Program-made: the position numbers and the translations under genes | DNA from: JANNRR01 sp031401675 | Lineage (GTDB): Bacteria; Pseudomonadota; Alphaproteobacteria; Rhodobacterales; Rhodobacteraceae | Reading direction: 5' to 3' | Assembly (NCBI GenBank): GCA_031401675.1 | Contig: JANNRR010000016.1 | Location: 1-15,561 of the forward strand | DNA: 15,561 bases | Part shown: positions 7,442-13,625 of the stretch, in pieces | Numbering within the stretch: position 1 is the stretch's first letter | Layout of the letters: the number at the start of each line of letters is the position of its first letter | The notes under the pieces: model-generated | The model's database searches: none | What the model saw: only the letters and a program-made list of their open reading frames with translations | What the model was told of the DNA's origin: nothing

Positions 7442-8473
7442 ATGCGGACATTCAGGGATCTGGCTGACGCGATCGGCAAGACGCCGCTGATCCGCCTGAA
7501 AAGGGCCAGCGAGGCGACCAGCTGCGAAATCCTTGGCAAGGCCGAGTTCCTGAACCCCGGTCAGTCGGTCAAGGATCGGGCTGCGCTCTATATCATCCGG
7601 GATGCGGTGCAGCGCGGGCTGCTGAAACCGGGCGGCACTATCGTCGAAGGCACTGCGGGAAACACCGGGATTGGGCTGGCGCTGGTCGGGTCGTCGATGG
7701 GGTTCAGGACGGTGATCGTGATCCCCGAGACCCAGAGTCAGGAGAAAAAGGACATGATCCGGCTGGCAGGGGCTGATCTGGTGCAGGTGCCGGCGGCACC
7801 GTACCGCAATCCGAACAATTATGTGCGCTACTCCGGCCGGCTGGCCGAAGCGCTGGCCAGAAGCGAGCCGAACGGGGCGATCTGGGCCAACCAGTTCGAC
7901 AATGTCGCCAACCGGCAGGCGCATGTCGAAACCACCGGCCCGGAGGTCTGGGAACAGACACAAGGCACGGTCGATGGCTTCATCTGCGCGGTGGGATCGG
8001 GGGGGACCCTTGCCGGGGTGGCGCTGGCGCTGCAACATCGTGGCGTCAAGATCGGGCTGGCCGACCCCGAGGGCGCGGCGCTGCACAGTTTCTATACGAT
8101 CGGGCAACTGGACAGCCCTGGAAACTCAATTACCGAAGGTATCGGTCAGGGCCGGATCACGGCCAACCTTGAGGGCTTCCGTCCGGACATGAGCTACCGG
8201 ATACCGGACGCCGAGGCACTGCCGATCATCTTTGATCTTCTGGCCGAAGAAGGTCTGTGCATGGGCGGTTCGACCGGCATCAACATCGCGGGCGCCATCC
8301 GGATGGCCCGCGAAATGGGGCCGGGCCATACGATCGTGACGATCCTGTGCGACTATGGCAGCCGTTATCAGTCCAAGATCTACAATCCGGCTTTCCTGAA
8401 GGAAAAAGGGTTGCCGGCGCCGGCTTGGCTGGATGCGCCTCCGCGCGACCTGCCATCGGTCTTTGAAGGCTGA
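7442..8473 (+). CDS. cysK: Cysteine synthase family protein (O-acetylserine sulfhydrylase type)
   Basis: A 343-aa fold-type II PLP enzyme. K44 in NPGQSVKDR forms the Schiff base, T71-AGNTGIG is the substrate-carboxylate (Asn) loop, and G185-SGGT holds the PLP phosphate. S277 in GGSTGIN is placed to contact the ring nitrogen. The family makes L-cysteine from O-acetylserine and sulfide. Length and the TAGNTGI / CDYGSRYQSKIYN signatures place it in the longer sub-type rather than with E. coli CysK. Some members of such sub-types have been described as cysteine desulfhydrases, so the direction of the reaction is open. A cysK gene linked to trgAB also contributes to tellurite resistance in R. sphaeroides. 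The ATG at 7442 has AAAGGGG nine bases upstream; an upstream TTG frame start adds a basic non-conserved tail. The stop is four bases from the next start, so it is probably operonic with the channel gene. Confidence 0.9.
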   Translation: MRTFRDLADAIGKTPLIRLKRASEATSCEILGKAEFLNPGQSVKDRAALYIIRDAVQRGLLKPGGTIVEGTAGNTGIGLALVGSSMGFRTVIVIPETQSQEKKDMIRLAGADLVQVPAAPYRNPNNYVRYSGRLAEALARSEPNGAIWANQFDNVANRQAHVETTGPEVWEQTQGTVDGFICAVGSGGTLAGVALALQHRGVKIGLADPEGAALHSFYTIGQLDSPGNSITEGIGQGRITANLEGFRPDMSYRIPDAEALPIIFDLLAEEGLCMGGSTGINIAGAIRMAREMGPGHTIVTILCDYGSRYQSKIYNPAFLKEKGLPAPAWLDAPPRDLPSVFEG

Positions 8474-8477
8474 GCGG

Positions 8478-10901
8478 ATGCGGGTAGCGCTGCCCTGGCG
8501 ATGGCTGTGCCGGGCGGTTGCCGTTCTGATGCTCGTGTCGTTCCTGATGGTCGGCGGGGCCGGGGCGCAAGCCGTTGCAGAACCGGATTTCGACGAATGG
8601 GCGCTGGTCGCGACGCGGGCGGACGGCGCGATCCGGGATGCGCGCACCACCGATCTGGCGTTGGAACAGCTTCGAGGGCAGCTGGCTGAGTGGCGGGCAG
8701 ATTTTCTGGAAAGCCAGACCGCGAACAATTCGCAGATCGTGACGGTGCGTGATCAGATCGACGCGCTGGGGCCGGTATCGACTGCCGAAGCGCCCGAAGC
8801 CCCGCAAATTGCCAAGCGCCGCAACGAACTGACCCGGTCGCTTGGCCTGTTGCAGGCCCCGGGACTGGAGGCGGATGAGGCTTATCGCCATGCCGACGGG
8901 CTGATCGGCGATATCGACCGGCTGATCAGGGACCGGCAGGCCGACGCCCTGATGCAGGTCTGGCCCGCACCGGTCAATCCGGCGAACTGGCCGGCCGGGA
9001 TCAGCGCGCTGAGCCAGACCCTGTTCGCGCTGATCGGCGAGGTTGGCGATGCCTGGGCAACTGGCGTGCCTCAGATCGTGCTGGCAGCAAATCTGCCGGC
9101 GATCCTGTTGTATCTGACGCTAGCGATCGTGCTGTTGAACCGGGGCCGGCGCTGGGTGGAACGGCTGGCCTACAGGCTGTCGGAAAATGCTTCGGCCCGG
9201 GGGCGAAAGGTCTATGCGCTGATCGTGTCGCTGGGGCAGGTGCTGTTGCCGCTGATCGGAGTGTACCTGCTGGTCGAGGCCTTGCGGCTGACCGGAATGA
9301 TCGGCTTGACCGGCAACGTGCTGCTAAAGGTGTTGCCGGTCGCCGGCCTGTCGGTGTTTGCGGCGCGGTGGCTGGGGTTGCAGGTCTTTCCCAAGGGAGC
9401 CACAACCGACTCTGTCTTCAGGATACCGCCGGAACGCCGGGCCGAGGGCCGGTTCCATGCCGGGGCATTGGGGATCATCCTGGCGCTGCAACTGCTGCGT
9501 CAGGCGCTGGTCAATCCGACCGAGCAGGTCGAAGCAGCGGCTGCCGTCGTCAGTTTTCCGATTCTGGCGGTTGCCGGGCTTTTGATCTTTCGCGTCGGGC
9601 AGTTGCTGCGCCTGCATGTCGTCAATGACGATGTGCCCGGCGAAGCCACCGGCTATCGCAACCGGCTGATCGGACTGATCGGGCGGGGGGCGATCCTGAT
9701 CGGGGTTGCAGGCCCGTTGTTCGCGGCGGTGGGCTACGTGGCTGCATCCGCCGCCGTCGTGTTTCCGGCGGTCAAGACGCTGGCCGTCATCGCGTTGCTG
9801 ATGGTGCTGCAGCGGGCGGTGACCGACATCTATGCGCTGGTGATGCGGGCGGATGAAAAAGCCCGCGACGCGCTGGTGCCGGTGCTGGTCGGGTTTGCCC
9901 TGACGGTGGCGTCGCTGCCGGTCATCGCGCTGATCTGGGGCGCGCGTTCTTCAGACATGGCCGAGATCTGGGCGCGGTTCGGTGAGGGATTTTCACTTGG
10001 AGGGGCGCGAATATCACCCAGTGATTTCGTGCTGTTTCTGGCGCTGTTCGGCATTGGCTATGGCCTGACCCGGCTGTTTCAGGGGGCGCTGCGCACCTCG
10101 ATCCTGCCCAAGACGGCGATGGACAAGGGCGGGCAGAACGCAGTGGTGTCCGGGGTCGGCTACCTGGGTATCTTTCTGGCGGCGCTGGTTGCGATCACGT
10201 CGGCCGGGATCGATCTGTCGTCGCTCGCCATCGTTGCCGGTGCCTTGTCGGTCGGTATCGGCTTCGGGCTGCAGAACATCGTGTCGAACTTTGTGTCGGG
10301 CATCATCCTGTTGATCGAGCGGCCGGTGTCGGAGGGCGACTGGATCGAGGTTGGCGGCGTGATGGGGACCGTGCGCACGATCTCGGTGCGCTCGACCCGG
10401 ATCGAGACCTTTGACCGGACCGACGTAATCGTGCCGAATGCCGATCTGGTTACCGGGATGGTCACCAATTGGACGCGGTTCAACCTGACGGGCCGATTGA
10501 TCGTGCCGGTCAGCGTGGCCTATGGCAGCGATACCAGGCTGGTCGAGCGGATACTGCTGCAAATCGCAGAAGCCCAGCCACTGGTGGTGCTGAACCCCAA
10601 GCCGAGCGTGTTTTTCATGAGCCTGGCGATGGATGCCATGCAGTTCGAGTTGCGGGTGATCCTGCGGGATGTGAATTTCAAGCTGGACGTGCAGTCTGCG
10701 ATCAACCACCAGATCGCCGAGCGCTTCACCGAAGCGGGAATCGTGTTCCCGTTCTGGAGCCGCAATCCGGACGGGCTTTTGGCCATTGCCCGCTACCGGT
10801 CATCGCGGTCCGGAGCGGATGCCGATGGTGTGCCCGGTCCGGTACCCGGTCCGGTCGTGGTGCCGACCGTATCAATCCCGGGACAAAAGCCAGACCCATG
10901 A
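8478..10901 (+). CDS. DUF3772 / MscS-family mechanosensitive channel
   Basis: An 807-aa inner-membrane channel protein. A signal peptide (residues 1-30, cleavage after AGA) is followed by a periplasmic helical region to about residue 185, including a DUF3772-like part (ADALMQVWPAPVNPANWP). Many membrane spans follow between about 195 and 620, roughly nine to eleven. The MscS core is clear: the pore-lining helix with GALSVGIGFGLQNIVSNF around residues 588-605, then ERPVSEGDWIEVGGVMGTV, the beta domain of the family, and a cytoplasmic alpha/beta end finishing near IVFPFWSRNP. It should open on membrane tension and release solutes in hypo-osmotic shock. A proline/glycine-rich tail of about 20 residues is encoded partly by a tandem 11-bp repeat (10833-10843, 10845-10855). 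The start at 8478 has only weak SD signals but lies four bases after cysK. The stop overlaps the next ATG (ATGA), so translational coupling is expected. Confidence 0.9.
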   Translation: MRVALPWRWLCRAVAVLMLVSFLMVGGAGAQAVAEPDFDEWALVATRADGAIRDARTTDLALEQLRGQLAEWRADFLESQTANNSQIVTVRDQIDALGPVSTAEAPEAPQIAKRRNELTRSLGLLQAPGLEADEAYRHADGLIGDIDRLIRDRQADALMQVWPAPVNPANWPAGISALSQTLFALIGEVGDAWATGVPQIVLAANLPAILLYLTLAIVLLNRGRRWVERLAYRLSENASARGRKVYALIVSLGQVLLPLIGVYLLVEALRLTGMIGLTGNVLLKVLPVAGLSVFAARWLGLQVFPKGATTDSVFRIPPERRAEGRFHAGALGIILALQLLRQALVNPTEQVEAAAAVVSFPILAVAGLLIFRVGQLLRLHVVNDDVPGEATGYRNRLIGLIGRGAILIGVAGPLFAAVGYVAASAAVVFPAVKTLAVIALLMVLQRAVTDIYALVMRADEKARDALVPVLVGFALTVASLPVIALIWGARSSDMAEIWARFGEGFSLGGARISPSDFVLFLALFGIGYGLTRLFQGALRTSILPKTAMDKGGQNAVVSGVGYLGIFLAALVAITSAGIDLSSLAIVAGALSVGIGFGLQNIVSNFVSGIILLIERPVSEGDWIEVGGVMGTVRTISVRSTRIETFDRTDVIVPNADLVTGMVTNWTRFNLTGRLIVPVSVAYGSDTRLVERILLQIAEAQPLVVLNPKPSVFFMSLAMDAMQFELRVILRDVNFKLDVQSAINHQIAERFTEAGIVFPFWSRNPDGLLAIARYRSSRSGADADGVPGPVPGPVVVPTVSIPGQKPDP

Positions 10902-11647
10902 CAGAACCGCAGTTCCGGACCCACCCCTACCTACGCGAAGCCGTAGCCGTGGTTCTTGCCCATACGGCCGAGGGTGGCATCGTGCTGGACCGGTCACTGT
11001 TCTATCCGACGGGCGGCGGCCAGCCCGGCGATGCCGGATGGCTGCACTGGCCCGGGCAACGGATCGAGATCGCGACCGCCATTCGCGAAACGGTCCGAGT
11101 GCCAGAGCGCGGTCAGGATGGGCTATCGCACATCGTCTTGGTTCCGGCAGCACCGGTTGCCTTGCCGCCGGTCGGAAAACCGGTGACGCAAACCCTGAAC
11201 TGGGACCGCAGATACCGTCATATGCGGGTTCACACAGCGCTGCACCTGTTGTCGGTGGTAGTGCCACTACCGGTGACCGGCGGGCAGATCGGTGCCGAAA
11301 AGGGCCGTCTGGACTTCGACATGCCCGATCCGCCTACCGATATGGCGGCACTGGAGCAGGCTTTGAACGGGCTGGTGGACCGCGATTTGGCGGTCACCGA
11401 GGACTGGATCAGCGAAGCGGCGCTGGCAGCCAATCCAGGGTTGATCAAGACGCTGTCGGTACAGCCACCAAAGGGCGCGGGCCGGGTGCGGCTGATCCGC
11501 ATCGGCGCAGGTGCCAGCCAGATCGATCTGCAGCCCTGTGGCGGCACCCATGTCGCCCGCACGGGCGAAATCGGCCGGGTCCGTCTGGGCAAAATCGAGA
11601 ACAAGGGCCGCCAGAACCGCCGCATAAGCGTGTTGCTGGACAACTGA
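10898..11647 (+). CDS. Alanyl-tRNA editing protein (AlaX-like)
   Basis: A 249-aa stand-alone editing domain related to the second half of alanyl-tRNA synthetase. It has the PTGGGQPGD segment (37-45) and the zinc-binding pairs H112-x3-H116 (HTALH) and C214-GGTH218. These form the active site that removes serine or glycine wrongly attached to tRNA-Ala. About 250 residues is typical of the longer AlaX group. It is cytoplasmic. The ATG overlaps the channel stop by four bases (ATGA), indicating the last gene of a cysK-channel-alaX transcript. The 210 bases between its stop and the tRNA-Ser contain no further gene. No clear intrinsic terminator was found there. Confidence 0.92.
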   Translation: MTEPQFRTHPYLREAVAVVLAHTAEGGIVLDRSLFYPTGGGQPGDAGWLHWPGQRIEIATAIRETVRVPERGQDGLSHIVLVPAAPVALPPVGKPVTQTLNWDRRYRHMRVHTALHLLSVVVPLPVTGGQIGAEKGRLDFDMPDPPTDMAALEQALNGLVDRDLAVTEDWISEAALAANPGLIKTLSVQPPKGAGRVRLIRIGAGASQIDLQPCGGTHVARTGEIGRVRLGKIENKGRQNRRISVLLDN

Positions 11648-11818
11648 CGCCGATCCGGCAGCTGTGGATGCCGATCTTGTCACCTGACCCGCGCAAGCAT
11701 CCCAAGGCCAGCGTCGGTGCGGCGGACCTGTCACCGCCGGACAGACGCCGACTCGGCACCAGCGGCTGCCGCCAGCGGATGCGGAGGGCTGCACTTTGGT
11801 GGCGCACGGTTCAGCCCC

Positions 11819-11846
11819 TTGCAAGTCGCACATTGCGCCGTGTAAA
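11819..11846 (+). promoter_or_regulatory. Candidate promoter of tRNA-Ser
   Basis: TTGCAA (11819-11824) and TGTAAA (11841-11846) are separated by 16 bases, and the -10 ends 11 bases before the tRNA 5' end at 11858. Placement and partial consensus match support it; it was found by eye only. The remaining upstream sequence 11648-11818 shows nothing recognisable. Confidence 0.45.
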
Positions 11847-11857
11847 GAGCCCCCGAC

Positions 11858-11947
11858 GGAGCGGTGGCCGAGTGGTCGAAGGCGCACGCCTGGAAAGTGT
11901 GTAGACGGGGAACCGTCTCGAGGGTTCGAATCCCTCTCGCTCCGCCA
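11858..11947 (+). tRNA. tRNA-Ser (anticodon GGA)
   Basis: A class II tRNA with a long variable arm. The acceptor GGAGCGG pairs with TCGCTCC (last pair G-U), followed by discriminator G and encoded CCA ending at 11947. The anticodon stem CACGC/GTGTG encloses the loop CTGGAAA, giving GGA, which reads UCC and UCU. The variable arm (GACGGGGAACCGTC) and the T-arm with GGTTCGAATCC are complete. The 90-base length with CCA is normal for serine tRNAs. The foreign-looking region begins directly after its CCA, so its 3' end is the likely attachment site. Confidence 0.97.
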
Positions 11948-11992
11948 TTTGTCCGTGTTAAGTTATTGATTTTATTGGGAAAGTGATAATCG

Positions 11993-12013
11993 CTTCCCCC
12001 TATCCTTCCCCCT
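11993..12013. repeat. 9-bp direct repeat beside the tRNA-Ser attachment site
   Basis: CTTCCCCCT occurs at 11993-12001 and 12005-12013 (12-bp period), about 46-66 bases after the tRNA-Ser CCA. The position suits integrase arm-type binding sites. The stretch 11948-12110 holds no gene. Confidence 0.5.
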
Positions 12014-12041
12014 GCGCGTGCCGGATACCCCCGGACTTCGC

Positions 12042-12055
12042 GCCCCTTTTGGGGC
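12042..12055 (-). other. Perfect GCCCC-tetraloop hairpin downstream of the element operon
   Basis: GCCCC (12042-12046), TTTT, GGGGC (12051-12055) form a perfect five-pair hairpin with a four-base loop, about 56 bases past the last minus-strand gene. On the minus strand no T-run follows, so it is not a textbook intrinsic terminator. It may still end or protect the element transcript before the tRNA. Confidence 0.35.
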
Positions 12056-12110
12056 TGTATCGGTCAATTTTTATCTTGCCCCATCAGCTTCGGGCGGCCT
12101 GTTTTTCCCG

Positions 12111-12329
12111 CTATTCCATTCGGTCGGTCGCTGCGGTGATGCGTTCCTTGAAGTCTGCTTCGCTCTCGCCAGCTTCCCGCACGACGGATCCAACTTCGCC
12201 ATGCCCAGAAACGATGATTGCCCGCGCGACTTCGGGTTGCCCGCTCATAGTCTCATATACCGTCAGAAAAACCACCAACGATTCCTGCTTGTTTCCTTCC
12301 AGCTTCTCGATACGGGTTCTGATGGTCAT
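12111..12329 (-). CDS. Hypothetical 72-aa protein of the element
   Basis: A small protein of unknown function, the last gene of the minus-strand run. It opens with MTIRTRIEKLEG, a short amphipathic or coiled start common in small phage proteins. A beta-rich middle (SLVVFLTVYETM, ARAIIVSG) and an acidic helical end (REAGESEADFKERI) follow. No catalytic motif, signal peptide or membrane segment is visible. The ATG at 12329 overlaps the stop of the upstream gene by four bases (ATGA), and GGAAAGG lies five bases before it, so coupled translation is well supported. Confidence 0.72.
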   Translation of the reverse strand: MTIRTRIEKLEGNKQESLVVFLTVYETMSGQPEVARAIIVSGHGEVGSVVREAGESEADFKERITAATDRME

Positions 12330-12748
12330 TTGCCCTTTCCTTCCAGTGCCGCCACGCGGCCTTCAAGTTCGGTCGTTTCGAGCGTACGGCGACAGGTTTC
12401 CACCAGTGCCATGATGTGCGCCCCTTCCGTCGGGGTCAGGTCGCCGTCGGCCACCGCCCCCAGCACCGCCGCCGCCGCACCGGCTGCATCCCGAGCGGCT
12501 TTCATCGGGGGCAAAAGGAAAGTGACGGGGGCGTCACGGCGGGGCGGGGCAATTCGTTCAAGGCAAAGCCGCAAGGCGGTCGTGTCGCCAGCCATCGCCA
12601 TATCTACCGCCTTGCGGGTCAAGATTTTTGCTTCACCATCAAGCATTTCCAGGACTGACTGGGTCGCCCGATGCCTCGCACCTTTCGGCTTGCCGGGGTT
12701 GCCGGGTCCGAATGTGCCATCCGTATTTCGTCCGTTGTTTCGGATCAT
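12326..12748 (-). CDS. DUF5681-like phage-associated protein
   Basis: A 140-aa protein whose N-terminus (GTFGPGNPGKPKGARHRAT, about residues 11-29) matches the 'RF.pGnpGkpkG' signature of DUF5681 proteins. These usually lie next to phage packaging genes or in phage-derived islands. The middle segment (GEAKILTRKAVDMAMAGDTTALRLCLERIAPPRRDAPV) is also typical of the group. The basic, glycine-rich N-terminus may bind DNA, and the C-terminus (ELEGRVAALEGKGK) looks like a short coiled coil. A small-terminase-like or packaging role is possible but unproven, and no large terminase is in view. The start at 12748 has AGGAAA about nine bases upstream. The stop overlaps the next start by four bases. Confidence 0.78.
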   Translation of the reverse strand: MIRNNGRNTDGTFGPGNPGKPKGARHRATQSVLEMLDGEAKILTRKAVDMAMAGDTTALRLCLERIAPPRRDAPVTFLLPPMKAARDAAGAAAAVLGAVADGDLTPTEGAHIMALVETCRRTLETTELEGRVAALEGKGK

Positions 12749-12796
12749 TTCAGAGTTTCCTATACCGTCGCTTTCGTGCGGCCCGTTTCCTACACA

Positions 12797-13180
12797 CTAC
12801 CAGTCGGACTTTTTCTGAACAGCTTTACGAATCCGTTCGAGTTCATCGCGGGCCTTCTGCTCACGTCGCCAAAACAGACTGCGAAACCAGTATTGGTCGA
12901 AAACCCGGCTGCACGCGGCCTCATCCAAGAGGCGAGCAGAAACCTCACAACGGGCGGCAAAATAGGAAGCCGGTGTGCGCGCGTTGCCGCCCTCTCTTTC
13001 CTTTTCATCGTCGCTGTCGCGAGATTCTCGAAGGAACGAAAACAGTCGCAAGTCTTTGTGCAAGACAGCATGTGCCGCCAATAGGTCCGAAAGAGCGCTC
13101 AGAAGGCCGTCGATTTGTGCATTTTGCACGTGCACTTTAGCTTCCAGTGCAGTCAGTCTTTCGTCGTTCGATGGATGCAT
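12797..13180 (-). CDS. Hypothetical coiled-coil protein, 127 aa
   Basis: I do not recognise the family. The N-terminal half (DERLTALEAKVHVQNAQIDGLLSALSDLL, residues 6-34) has heptad-like hydrophobic spacing and should form a coiled coil. A charged linker (SDDEKEREGG) follows, and then a helical C-terminus with YWFRSLFWRREQKARDELERIRKAVQKK. The protein is soluble with no membrane segment. The ATG at 13180 is preferred to one at 13195 because a GGAG lies nine bases before it, inside the extra residues of the longer version, while 13195 has no ribosome site. It sits between two unlinked gaps (48 bases downstream, 103 upstream), so it is less tightly packed than the rest of the run. Confidence 0.68.
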   Translation of the reverse strand: MHPSNDERLTALEAKVHVQNAQIDGLLSALSDLLAAHAVLHKDLRLFSFLRESRDSDDEKEREGGNARTPASYFAARCEVSARLLDEAACSRVFDQYWFRSLFWRREQKARDELERIRKAVQKKSDW

Positions 13181-13210
13181 GTCGTATTTCTCCATTCATT
13201 GGATTGTGCG

Positions 13211-13237
13211 TCACCGCTTCAACTTAACAATGCGCAT
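13211..13237 (-). other. Possible 8-residue leader ORF
   Basis: In the 103-base gap upstream of the 127-aa gene, an ATG at 13237 preceded by GAAGG at seven bases opens a very short frame, MRIVKLKR, ending with TGA at 13211-13213. The ribosome site is better than that of some real genes here. It may be a leader peptide or chance. Stop to next start is 30 bases. Confidence 0.2.
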
Positions 13238-13283
13238 GGGATGACCTTCAGTCTTGCAGTCCTTTTTTTTGTAGTTCGCCGCC

Positions 13284-13625
13284 TCAACAGCGCCCTTTGT
13301 CGTCCTCTTCAGGTTTCTCCCATAGCTTTGTTATTCCATTCCAGTGCCGCCCGTTCGGCCCGTAGCGCTCCCATTCAGTCAGGTCACGCCATGCGGCCAG
13401 CGACACGACACGCCCTGTCCAAGTGCGGAGCGCGGTTTCGGGATTTCGGGTCAAGGGGCGTGCGACATGTGCGACATGTGCGACAGGGGGGGTCAGCGTC
13501 GCGAAGGGTGCCACGTTATCGGCTTGCGCGCGCCTTGAATCTTGGGCCGGTTCCGGTGCCGGTTTCGAAGAGGGCAACGCGCGCCCCTCAATTTCAGCAA
13601 GTGCCGCTCTTGCATCAAACCACAT
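13284..13625 (-). CDS. Hypothetical 113-aa protein with VAH repeats
   Basis: Family not recognised. The protein begins with MWFDARAALAEIEGR, continues with a proline/alanine-rich, probably unstructured linker (residues 18-60), and ends with a conserved-looking tryptophan-rich part (LRTWTGRVVSLAAWRDLTEWERYGPNGRHWNG, residues 66-97). VAHVAHVA at 48-55 is encoded by a 9-bp tandem DNA repeat. The start at 13625 overlaps the end of the DUF3987 gene by 11 bases, with GAGG about nine bases upstream of the ATG, so coupling with the replication genes is likely. Small proteins in this slot after primase genes may be replication accessories; that is inference from position. Confidence 0.7.
   Translation of the reverse strand: MWFDARAALAEIEGRALPSSKPAPEPAQDSRRAQADNVAPFATLTPPVAHVAHVARPLTRNPETALRTWTGRVVSLAAWRDLTEWERYGPNGRHWNGITKLWEKPEEDDKGRC
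13460..13486. repeat. Tandem 9-bp repeat (GTGCGACAT)x3, iteron-like
   Basis: GTGCGACAT is repeated head to tail at 13460-13468 and 13469-13477, with a third copy 13478-13486 differing only in the last base. It lies inside the 113-aa gene just downstream of the Toprim and DUF3987 genes and is in phase with its codons (VAH repeats). Direct repeats at a replication module could be initiator binding sites; equally they may only encode a flexible linker. Confidence 0.75.

Noticed and set aside
11648..11904. Plus-strand frame reading through the end of alaX into tRNA-Ser
   Set aside because: Different frame from alaX, no homology, ends inside the tRNA.
12042..12055. Intrinsic terminator
   Set aside because: A good stem but no T-run on the transcribed strand, so listed only as a hairpin.
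11983..13140. Several plus-strand frames of 80-266 aa across the element
   Set aside because: They are antisense to the DUF5681-like and 127-aa genes, lack ribosome sites and look like shadows rich in Ser/Arg/Pro.
13460..13486. CRISPR array
   Set aside because: The units are 9 bp, directly tandem with no spacers, and inside a coding frame. No CRISPR-like array was seen anywhere in the window.
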